From the NCBI RefSeq assembly GCF_050436995.1, contig NC_134755.1:4527001-4591000 (forward strand): 64,000 nt of DNA, in the 5' to 3' direction. Below are positions 47,301 through 58,400 of the stretch, one piece after another (position 1 is the stretch's first letter; each line of letters opens with the position of its first letter). The notes below the pieces were generated by a model. It did not search any database, was not told the DNA's origin, and saw only the letters and a list, made by a program, of their open reading frames with translations. The translations under genes and the position numbers were made by a program. The DNA comes from Anticarsia gemmatalis (Eukaryota; Arthropoda; Insecta; Lepidoptera; Erebidae).

Positions 47301-50142
47301 CTAAGGAAGTAACTAAATCATTTAATGATATGGAGACAATATAGGTAAACAATAGTAATTTCTTAATTAGAGTATTACAAAAAAAGTGTTTTTTTTTTGT
47401 TACTGTAATTAATTTTATTGCGTTTAATATTTTTTTCAGCTCCAGAACCTATATGGTGTGTTCCAAACGAAGTACAAACTGGCTGTGAAACTATCTGCCC
47501 TCCACAGACTTGCGACAGCTTGTACATCAAATACATTTGCGAAGGACCGAAGCTCTGTCGTCCAGGATGCGATTGTGCGAAAGGATATTTAAGAAATCCT
47601 TTAGGAATGTGCATACCGAAAATGTTTTGTCCTACACGTAAGTTGTGTTTTATTCTATTAGAAGTATAATAATATAGTACTTAACAGTGAAAGCTTGTAA
47701 GGAGTTTACAAGCAAAGTCTAAGAAGCGCTTGCAAGTTGATCTATGATCTCCAGGTAATTTAAATTGGGGATTTACGAGAAGGTACTCTCCATTGCATTA
47801 GGTTTATGTACAGGTATGCAGGTATGTTTTTTAATTCTATTTACGACGAGTCTACATTCTGCTCGTCACATTGATCATACAAATACTGGAAAACATTTAT
47901 CAAAGTATTCTTTACTTTAGTGTCGCAGGATTTACGAATTCTTTATAACTGGGAACTGACTATATAGCATCGTATATTGTATCCATATTTATTTATTATT
48001 TTCAGAGTTCTACGGTAATCCACACTCACCGTCCTATAGTGCACTATCTCCTCATAATCACGACGCAGAATATTTTGCACCACTGAATACCTACAGAGAA
48101 ACATTTTCATCTAGAAATCAATCAGCGGCCCGTAGTGCATCCAGTTCTAGAAGAAAATCACATTCGTCATCTTCTATGCAAAATTCTAGTAAAACTTTCA
48201 GCCATTCTAAAACTTTGAGCACAAGTGGTGGTAAGTCAATTGTAAATTTACATTTAGGACTTTACGAATTCTAGTTCTCTTGTAAGTAGTTCTAAGAGTT
48301 ACTCAAATTATGGATTGAAGAAGCTAAATTACATACGCTTAGAATTAGATGGCAACTAGTGACGAAGTTAATGGTAAAATTCTTTGAAAAATATTTTTGA
48401 TGTGTTCTAATTATCTTGTTTTGTATCGAGTATTTCTTTTATTTATGGTTTTTCTACTCTTAGTTCAAGTTTCCCTCAAGACATTTGAATTAACACTCAC
48501 ATTTAACGCAATTACTCTGGTAGATTTTTTATTTCCAAGTTTATTATCATTTAAGAACCGATCAATAAAGTCCATCAGCCAGATTATAATCTGTAAGTGC
48601 ATTTCACAACAAAGTATTTCTCCACTAAAGTATACGGTTCTGACTCAACTCACTTCATAGGTATATAAACCATCGTTCAAACAGAAAACTTTAGACAGAC
48701 TTCCACAAATGTTTTAAACATACACAAAACTAGATCGGAAAGCTCTTTGCACATGAGAATAGTGTACCTGTTTTCACTAAACGTACACACATACATTTCC
48801 AACTACTTCCGTACTCAGAAGTTAGTAGGAACAACTCTTATTCGTCTATATTTATTTCGCTTAAAGTTTCTTGACTACACTTAGCTACTTCATACAGCTA
48901 AAATAGATTACATCGACCTAAAAACTTAAGTAGTTTGCTACAACGTCGGCTTCTAGGGTTATTTATTTTGTAGGTTTGGATTGCTTCTGGTTTTTAAGAC
49001 CGACTTTTTGCAAACTGCAGGAGATACGTATTTGAAATCTGCAAGTTTGCAAACTTTTAATGCTCGATGTTGGTTAAACTGTATTTAGAGCTGCGGTAGA
49101 AGTAGGTATACTGTGCTAATTTGTATTGAAATTCTAGATTCTAGATAATTATTCGACGTAAAAGACAGCTATGTGCGTTATTTAATCAACGACCAGTGCA
49201 TTTTGTGAGAAATAGTAAAGTTAACTAAGTAACAATGAATAACTGTGTTAAATTTAATTTACGGTTTATTAATTTTAGAAGATTAAAAAAAAAATCAAGC
49301 ACACACCTACTAGGTTGTTCCATAAATCTTAAATACTTTTATTTTTAATTTTCAGTCATTAAATCCGTTTGCAATAAGCCCAATGAAATTTGGCATGCGT
49401 GTCCTCCAGTATGCCTGATAGAATACTGCGGTGACGTAGATTGCCCACCAGTTATATGTACAAAAAAACAAACAATATGTCAACCGCGATGCATTTGTAA
49501 AGAAAATCACTATAGAAACGCCAGTGGTATTTGTATTTATGTGGATGATTGTCGTAAGTATATGAATTATTCTATAAAGTATTTTTTCCTTAGCCGATAT
49601 CCTGCTATGATATCCAGTTTTAATAAAAAGCAATTGTGCAAAAGAGCGATTATCTACCAGTATCAACAGCAGTAGTTATCAGTAGATCAGCGCCCCTAGC
49701 GTGTTTTATGGGCACTACTTTATTTTATATTTATATATTTATTTATATACCCGTGAGATTAACCGATTACTCATTTTTGTAAATCACAAATATCTGCTTC
49801 CGTGACAGAGTTGAATCCGTAACCGGCACACAGTGGTAGTAATGTTCACTACATTACTACCACTGTGTGCGGGTCACACATAATAATATTAACTGATGTA
49901 TACAGGACATCGACATGACAGGACATGGACATCGTCATTATACAATATACATCTACCATCAGATATCCATAATTTACAACATTCATATATATTATATTAT
50001 ATTCATATACATTCATATCTGTTTCAAAAATAAGGCCAGTCGTTAACCAATAAAACTGTATACACTCAATTATGTAAAACGCTTTTGAAACTGTGAAATG
50101 ATGCTCCATTTTCTTTTGTTTCCAGCTTACTATGAATATTAA
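44318..50142 (+). CDS. Gene 4: secreted three-domain TIL protease inhibitor with Ser-rich linker, 308 aa, 6 exons
   Basis: Exons are 44318-44420, 45903-46088, 47440-47637, 48006-48230, 49356-49553 and 50126-50142, with GT/AG borders and every intron in phase 1. Residues 1 to about 25 are a signal peptide. TIL1 (38-96) has eight cysteines: Cys2 and Cys6 are missing, and these pair with each other in canonical TIL domains. TIL2 (103-160) has all ten, with loop EGPKL. Residues 163-237 are a Ser/His/Arg-rich linker with SSSRRKS in it. TIL3 (243-303) has eleven cysteines, with one extra between Cys4 and Cys5, and loop TKKQTI. The protein ends PYYEY. One more cysteine (C32) precedes TIL1, so the total is 30. 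Sequons NGT, NQS, NSS and NAS are present. A Met 26 codons upstream is in frame but lies before the TATA box, so it is rejected. Exon 1 is linked only by phase and position. Confidence 0.78.
49826..49870. repeat. Perfect 19-bp stem with 7-nt loop
   Basis: GCACACAGTGGTAGTAATG (49826-49844) is followed after TTCACTA by its exact reverse complement (49852-49870). It lies in the last intron of gene 4. The stem is shorter than a typical miRNA precursor. Confidence 0.85.
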
Positions 50143-50213
50143 GCTCTCGATGAATTGGTAATTTTGTACGGACGGTGTTTTATTATGTTAATTATTTACT
50201 ATCAAATATTTGT

Positions 50214-50219
50214 AATAAA
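50214..50219 (+). terminator. Poly(A) signal of gene 4
   Basis: AATAAA 71 nt after the gene 4 stop codon, the first such hexamer downstream. Confidence 0.6.
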
Positions 50220-51108
50220 CAATCTGTATTTTACTGCGGTTTTATTTTCCTATGACGAATAATTAACATCACATTTACTTTTGTAAATATCAGTCATCGT
50301 TTATATTATTGTTGAAATTCTATCATCTTACTTCCTAGAGTCTGGAGTTTTAATTAATGACGTGAAATTCCATCATTTTACTTCCTCGTGAAGGGATAAA
50401 CCACATTATTATGATTCATGAAAATACCTACCTTATTTGTATTGAGAGTTTTAGCAGTAGGTAATATAAAATAACTGACTCGTAGAGAGTTAAGTAGAGG
50501 TTCAAGTTTCAATTACGATTGTTTACTCTAATCGCTACTACAATGTTCTCAATTAATCAAGCAGTCCGAAGTTTGGTAATGTGACTCAAGCAATTGACAT
50601 CAGCTTATTACATAAAATTAATGATGATATATATATGTTATGGTATAAAACAATGAAATGATAAAGTTCTATTAAAAAAATACGTTAAGTACTTTATTTC
50701 AACAGTAACAAATCCGAAACAATATATAACATTCTCAAAAGCTCCTTACACACATAAAATCACAATCGAACAACCGATGGAAGAAAAATTGAATTGTTAT
50801 AAGCACTCAAACACTCCACAACCCGTACAAAAACTATAAACATTGTGAAAACGGGATAAGAGGCTTTTGAGAAGAAATCCGATCGACGCTAAGACTATAT
50901 AAAGACAAATAGAAGGAAAGGGGAAACTGTCTATGCCCGGGGATATTGTTGCGACGCTTCGCTGGACGTTTTTTGACAATTTCATATTTGAAATTTATTT
51001 TCGCAACTAATGGTGAGTTTATGGTTTCGAATCACGGTCCAATTTTGAAGGATTTTAGGAATAGGAACTCGATCTAGTCTGCTATACGTGGAATGCTAGT
51101 TCACTGTA

Positions 51109-53373
51109 CAATTCGCTCCTTCAATGCAAAAGGGCCACAACTAAAAAAAAAATGAAAATCGTTTTATTGCAAAAATGACACCTGAACCGACTATATTTTA
51201 TAGTAAAAAAAAAACCCCCATCATTTTTGCTTATATTATGGCTGCACTGACTTACTGCCCTTTTTGCATTAGCTCACTTTGACAGGTAATGTCAGTGCAA
51301 AACAGCCACTTTGTGAGTTGCGCCCGGAGATTCAACGCAAATGCTCGTCAGTTGCATGAAAAAGTGCCACAATCCAAAATATGTCTGTGTTGGGTGCAAA
51401 ATTTCAAGTTAATGTGATTATATTTTACAATACAAAACTGCCATATTTTGGAAAACGTCCTTTTTGCATTCTAACTATAGTATTTGTTACCATATTTCGT
51501 AATACAAAAGTGCCATATTTCTGAAAACGACCGTTTTGCATTCAAACACTAGTATTTGTTATTATATTTTGTAATATAACAGTAGCATATTTTGAAATAC
51601 GTCACTTTTGCATTAAATTATTGTGGAAATTAATAATCATTTTTAGCGTGCTAGAATGGGAAGGCCAGAAATATGACCGTTTGGTATGATAATAATTTTA
51701 GTTTTCGTTACAACTTTAAAAATAAAATAATAGATTTTGATGCAGGCAAAGTAAAGAGGCACCCTTTCCTTTCAAATTCCTCTTTCAGGGGCTAGATCCG
51801 ACCAGTCCTTTTCAAATGCGTCTAGATCATCCCGCCATCTCCATTTAAGTCTCCCGCGTCTGCTATGACCATCTTCTGGCATCCAGTTGGTAGATATGCG
51901 GGTCCACCTTTCCGAATGCATATGGATAATGTGGCCGGCTCAGTTCCATTTCAGCCAGGCGGTCTTCTCCCTTACATCGGCTATGCGAGTTTGGAAGCGC
52001 AGTATAGAATTTCGGACGTGATCTGTTCTTTTGATGCATAATATACTATGCTCCATCGCTCTCTGGCTCTTTCTGGTTTTCCGTAAGGGACCATGTTTGG
52101 GCAGCGTAGGTAAGGACGGGTAGTAGGTATAAACATGTCGACGAGCTTTCACTTCAGTGACAGTGGAAGGTTACCCTTCATTAGCTCTTTCCTGGACCAG
52201 GATCTCTTTCAGGCACTTGTGACACGTTTGTCCAACTCTTTGTCCCGTCGGTTGTTAAAAGAGGTTATCTGGCCCTAGCAAGTGTACTCGTCGACATAGT
52301 CTATGACGTGCCCGTCTACCTCGACCCTACGTTTTGTGTTGTTGGTCATAACCTGTGTTTTTGTACGGTTCTTAATCAGTTCAATCTGAAGGTTTGCCGT
52401 GCTCAGATCTTTGAGCATTGATTCGAGTTCCGATGCCGAAAAAGAGAAGAGGACTATGTCATCTACAAAACAATGGTTTGTTAACTGTTTACCACTTACA
52501 AGTTACAACTATGCTTTTGATTGCCATAACACCGCCAGGCTCCTGAAAATTTCTCTGAGGGTGCTGGTAAATAATTTGGGAGATAGCGGGTCTCCCTGTT
52601 TCATGCTTCTTTGGATTTGGAATGATATTGTTGTCTATTGCTTTGATGACTTTGATGTATGAAGGTTCGATACTACATAGTATCTTTAAGTAGGACTTGG
52701 ATGGAGTGATGATTCTATGGCGGAATGAGTAATGCTGTCAAAAGCTTTGGAATAATCCACGAATGCTCAATATAAAGGCTTATAAAACTCAAAAACCTTT
52801 TCTATTATCTTATTTCTTTAATACTCCTGCTGCACTCAGTCTACTCGTCACGTTACCCATTGATTGATGATGATGATTGATGTTTAATTTTACTAAATAA
52901 TGAAAGTTACGCACAAAGTTGATCTCAATAATTTTACTTACTTAATAAAAAGTTAAGATTTTTTCATTTAGATTGTTTAATACAATGTTTTCCTGGTCTA
53001 TTCAGTTATGGTTTTACTTAGTAATTATTATTAAAATTTTGATACGGTTTTTTTACCAAAAAAGTACAATTAACCATTTTTATTTGTAAAACTGTGTTTA
53101 ATTTTTGACATATTTCTCATAATATTGGTTCAAATTTTGAATGCAAAAGGGACTTATATGCTTTTTTCTCTTAATAGGTAACAGCTATTACAAAGTTTAT
53201 TTTGTAGAAAGATAGAGCTAAAAAATACGCATCTAATGATATATTAACATCTTATATTTAATAAATAAATATATGAAATGTTATAAAAAAACAGTTTCAA
53301 AAATTTGTTTTGGCTCTCCTGTAAAATTTATAGATTTCGATTTGTGGCCCTTTTGTATTCAAGGAGCGAATTG
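51109..53373. mobile_element. 2.3-kb terminal-inverted-repeat element with subterminal repeats
   Basis: The left end CAATTCGCTCCTTCAATGC (continuing to 51140) is mirrored at 53342-53373 with two mismatches in 32 bp. Inside the left end are diverged tandem units of about 80 bp built on AAAAGTGCCATATTT and TTTTGCATTC (51420-51620). Similar GAATGCAAAAGGG motifs recur near the right end. The middle is taken up by a reverse-transcriptase pseudogene on the minus strand. No transposase is visible. Confidence 0.65.
51780..52790 (-). pseudogene. Decayed RTE-like reverse transcriptase
   Basis: Conceptual translation of the minus strand gives, in order, AFVDYSKAFDSITHSAI (RT block with catalytic Asp, near 52770), VDDIVLFSFSASELESMLK (RT active-site block, near 52460) and, close to 51900, AGHIIHMHSERWTRISTNWM plus RRGRLKWRWRDDLDAFEKDW, the typical C-terminal end of RTE-type elements. 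In-frame stops and frameshifts separate the blocks, and the Trp expected before AGH is a stop. It is an inactive fragment lying inside the inverted-repeat element. Confidence 0.7.
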
Positions 53374-53876
53374 CGAGCTGTAGTCTATATTCGTTCCCGG
53401 GTTGGTCAAAGTGCTAATGGGCATTTAAGATTCATATTTTTATTAGTTTTATAGTAGCCCTTAGTTTGGTAAGTTCCACTGTGTACAGCAATAGGAACAC
53501 ATCGTATTACTTAGACTAAGACTGTAAATGGGACAATTTGATACAACTAAGCACCTTCGAGTATAACTGACGTGATGCTACAAAAACAATGGAAGATATA
53601 ATTATTATGTTGAGACCACTAGTCTGTACTCAATGATCATATTCCTATCATTGTATGATGCTGGCTTCATTACTAGAAGGTCATAAATTAACTCCATTGT
53701 AGTTGTATTAGTCACCAGCAGGCGTATTGTCTGTTTCAATAAACAACTTTTTGATAGCCATTGCGTAATACACTGTTTTTCACATAAATATAGTAACTAA
53801 TATGTTACGTCAAAGAAGCAATGTACTGCATAGTGGCTATTGAAATGACGTATACTATCGTCAACTGAGATAAACA

Positions 53877-53952
53877 ATGCATGTGCTCATCAAATTAGTC
53901 ATCATTCTTTATTTATTACTTTCAATTGATGTAAACACGACACCTGCTACTG
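53877..53952 (+). CDS. Orphan signal-peptide exon, possible alternative first exon of gene 5
   Basis: ATG at 53877 opens 25 codons with a clear signal peptide (run IKLVIILYLLLSI), then a phase-1 donor, G|GTACGT. No TIL exon is seen between it and 55416, so its only compatible partner in the window is the exon at 58460, giving a 146-residue variant of gene 5. It could instead be the remnant of a lost gene. An AT-rich TATA-like stretch lies about 95 nt upstream. Confidence 0.45.
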
Positions 53953-54012
53953 GTACGTAATGCTAATAACTATATCAGTTCATAATATAATATATGTGTA
54001 TACATATATATA

Positions 54013-54290
54013 AGTTGACACCTCCCACGCAAGTGGTCGCAGGTTCGAACCCGAGGCAACACACCAATGACTTTTCGAAGTTATGTGTGTATTAGAAATA
54101 ATTAACACATGCTCCAACGGTGAAGGAAAACATCGTGAGGAAACATTGCATGCCTAAAATTTGTTTAATACATTAATTGAAGACATGCAAAGTCCCCAAC
54201 CCGCACTTGGTCAGCGTGGTAGACTCGAGGTCTTACCCCTCCCTCATTACGGGAGGAGACCCTTGCCCAGCAGTGGGACATTAATGGGTT
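54013..54290 (+). mobile_element. tRNA-headed SINE (Lepidoptera type)
   Basis: The head has a box-B-like GGTTCGAACCC at 54042-54052. The body has GGTGAAGGAAAACATCGTGA, a TTGGTCAGCGTGGTAGACTC segment and the end GGGAGGAGACCCTTGCCCAG. This order is typical of SINEs in moths and butterflies. It lies between the two candidate first exons of gene 5. Confidence 0.75.
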
Positions 54291-55310
54291 AATTTTTTTT
54301 ACATATATACATACATATATATGTATCTGTGGAGCGATCGGTAGTGTATCCGACTGCTACACTCGATGTCTCAGGTTGTTTTACTGAGTTCAGCAATGTG
54401 GAATTTAAATAGCAAAATGGTTATGGGCTCGCCCTATTACATTGGACTTACATTGTTAATGGCAAAATATGGGTTTATTTTCATACACTTCTGTCTATAG
54501 CTTTGGTTGTAAAAAGCTTGGTATTATGTGCTTATGTACGATAGACAAGTAAATTTACAAAAAAGAGAAGATAAAATCGCATAGCAACAGTAACAAAAAG
54601 GTATTATTGTGTTAGGTATTCTTAAATAAAACAAAAGCAATAAAAAAGGTTCGTAAAGTATTGAAAGTTTATTTTGATAGGGGCTGCCCCGATTTATCGT
54701 TTGTTGGAATCGAGATATTTATCTCAAAGGAGTATATTTTAGTTCAAAATGAGGACAAAAATGTAAAATACTCAGCCTTTAAATTGTGCCAGAATTTGCT
54801 AAAGAGCTAGGTACAGACCCAGCAATACGCATTTTTCTTCACATTATGCTTTTAGTAATAAGGGGGAGTCTTCTACCAGGCTTCGTTAAAGAACATAGAT
54901 AAAAACACGATACGTAAGTATATTTTTTATCACATTAACATGCCTTGATATTGCAAAATATTTCAAAGTCATAGTTATAAATATCTCATAACTGTTATTA
55001 TCGGAAATAGATCACTGTGATACAATGCGATTATTCTTGAGAAACTGTCACGCAATAATGTTTCTTATTTGTAGATCAGTACGAACTAAATTAGCCTTGA
55101 AGGCTTGCACAGCAAGACATCAAAACAAAAATATGTTTAGAACGAATCTATCACGTGCTTTGCAAGGTTTTTCCTTAACCATACAATGACAAACAAATTG
55201 ATATTTTAATTAAAGAGAAATAATTGAATCTTAAAACTTTTAAATGGCCACGTCATTCATTTGCCTATTAGTTTAAGGAAAACTGGCCATTGAGTAATCC
55301 CAACGATTGA

Positions 55311-55318
55311 TATAAAAG
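55311..55318 (+). promoter_or_regulatory. Probable TATA box of gene 5 (exon at 55416)
   Basis: TATAAAAG lies 105 nt before the ATG, which allows a leader of about 75 nt. The promoter block of genes 1-3 is absent. Confidence 0.45.
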
Positions 55319-55415
55319 GAAAAAACTGAATGTCATATAGTCTCTGGATTGAATTTAAATTTCGAAGAAATGTCATTTGTGTTGTGACAGCAGTCAGTAG
55401 TGGACGTTTTACAAA

Positions 55416-58400
55416 ATGGCTAAGTGGATTGTGACCGTTTTAATTTCTACTTATTGGGTGTATTTTATTCATAGTCAATGTAAGTTTATGCATTTTATTT
55501 TAATGTTATTTTAAGCACCTTGAACTTATTGTATTCATGTGTGTATAATTGGATGATAATTATAATTATTGTGTTCGGTGTAGTGAAAATCAATTTACGC
55601 GCGATAAAAAAAAACAATATATTAATAAATAAATGTTTCGCTTGATTGGTTTCTTTCAATTGAATTAAATATATATTTTATATTATACAAATTGTGTTCA
55701 CGCGGAACAAATTATTATCTTTTGGATATACAAATATTTGTTTTGGGTGGGAAGCGTTCTTGCGAAAAAATACTTTACCTCTACTACAAAAACTGATCAA
55801 CTAAAACAAAAACCACGGAAAATGTTCAGTTAAAGCTCATAGACGACTGAATAGATTTACATAAAATTTACACATCAACCGTTTATAATCTTGATTAACC
55901 GGAAAATTTTACTAAAAAAGTATTAGCACTATTCGCTCAGATGAAAGAGAAAAGCTTTAACGAATATTACCAAAAAAAAGAATACTCTTTTAGTAAAAAA
56001 CGTTTCTAACGGTGCTCATTAAAAAGAGCGTTTTAATTACTATCAGTAAGGGATACACCTACAGTGTAGTTTCCTAGATGTTTTTGTATTTTTAAGTAAA
56101 ATATTGCTTCGACATTTTTCTAGTATAATGCTAGTTATACTCGAAGGTGAAACACGTAGGTTTATTCATTGAATACAACGTTTTACCGTTTTACCGTTCA
56201 ACAATCCCATGGAATTGGGATCGAGAATACAGCCTTATTGTTGTATCTTGCGCCAAAGCTCGGACTGTAACTGCGCGAAGGGCAGCAGGTTCAATTCCGA
56301 TACAAAACATAATTAAATATTAAGTTTCAATATTTGTTACGATGCTTTATTTAACTTTGTTGGTATCTTTATGATTGCGATGCGATACTAATACTTACGT
56401 AAAAAATAGGGGGGTGTAAAAAATTTAAGTACGAAGGACCGCTCCCAGTTTTTTCGAAACAGGCATCGGCCATGTAACTAGCCTTTACCAGAATAATAGT
56501 ATACCTACTAGAATGTCTTTGAACCGTGCTTTGAACTAAGATCAGTTCCCTCACGTTACGTTGAAGGAGGTCGGCAATCGCTTTAAGTAAATATTGGACA
56601 TTCCTCGTATCGGTTTAGACTTGTAGATCAAATTATATCTAGAACCTTCCAGTACTCTGTACTGTTGACTTTATATATTGATTCTCACACCTCAAATACA
56701 CCGTCTATAGTCCAACAACTAAGTAGAGACTCTCAGCATGTATGTGTATCTAGAGTATAATTAATAATTCCATGTATGGTTAAGGTAGCCGTAGTAATCA
56801 GGCAACGGTTCGATGCAATTATAAGCCAGTTTCATATATATCGCTTTTCATCCATGCGCCCATAACCAGTTGCGCTCACCGGTCGGTAAACGATCTTTAT
56901 CATTCCATAGATGGGTGATCGCATAGTGGTATTTGAACTGGGCGTCTCCGTGCTTCGGAGGGTACGTAAAAAGTCGGGCCCGGCTGTTGTTAAGCCTTGA
57001 CAAAGGCCTCTCGGGCGGCTTGAACAACTTTGACACTAGGTTGACCACTAACCATACGACAAACAAAAAAGAGTATCGGTTATCTGTCACTATATGTATC
57101 AGATAGGTTATCCGACAGTCTCTCTAGAAGACGAAGCCAAAATTTTGTCCACCTCCGCCACTCACACACTTGGCATACCGGGCTCTCTACTAGCTAAACT
57201 GTACGGTAACACTTCATGGTGTATGTTGTATCAAAAGTATTTATTTGATGCCTGAGAGGCAGTGAATACGACTGCCAATCTTGTTCAGTTCTCGGTTGCA
57301 CTAGTACGTTGCTATTTTGAATTCTGTTGGAATATTCCAAGAAACATCCTGGAGTTGGGTAGCGCATCCGATACATGGCAATTTCAATATAGACGAGTAA
57401 AATAGCTGTATTTTCGAAATCTCTTGTTGCAACTTCGAGTACCTATAAGCTGAAACAATACATTACTTATTATTTTATTTGTTACCTATTATTGTTAAAA
57501 CTTCTGATCAGATTTAATTGAGTTTTACTACACGAGCAGTTTCTAACCGTCGTTCCAATCAAATTGCATATTTTTTTGAAGACGATAACAACAAATTTAC
57601 TCACCACTAAATCCAAATAGATTTCGGATGATTAATATTACGACATTCTTCTTGCTCATAACAAAATGTCTAACATTATCTGGCTAATGTCCTACACGCT
57701 ATACGTGCACTAGTCACCGCTATACTGCCTAATCACGATTTCAAATATAGACTAGCAATAACACTACATCAAAACCGCCTAAATAAGGCCTCTGTAGACC
57801 ACACGTTCGCTACAAACATTATGAATAATAATTTGTATGAAAATCACGTTTCAAAGTAAACTGCAGGTACAAAATTTTAGTTGCAATATCGCGTTGGATG
57901 TATCCTGGTGCATTTTTATGAGGAAAAACATGAAACAGACATGCATAGAATACTGATTTAATTCAGAGTGGATAGACATCATTGGGATTATTCTATCTGA
58001 ATGCTATCCCTGTTTGTGTGGGTTTTTAGACGTGGTCTTTTTCTACAATATCTTACTTGTTTTCCCTCAAAGATGCAGCGAGATAGTTACAAAGCAAATA
58101 GGTATTTTAAACATTACGTGTTTAAGTTTTTAATCTTCAAAAGTAACAATAGAAAGGTATTCTTATTTATTCGGAACATTAACAAACTATTCATACTTAT
58201 ATAAACAGAGAAAGTAGCTCTGTCTTTCAGTTGTTACACCTAACCAACTCAACCCGCATCTCCCGAAAAGAAAGGCCCTATTATTCCCTAGAATATAATT
58301 ATAATGAGTCTGCTAAATCATCCTAATAGGTTGACTTAACACTCTTCTATTATATACATATTTAAGTGTGGAGTACGTAGAAATTACAGTCCCAAACTTC

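Noticed and set aside
49352..49666. 104-codon minus-strand frame
   Set aside because: Shadow of the TIL3 exon of gene 4; the plus strand has the cysteine pattern and splice sites.
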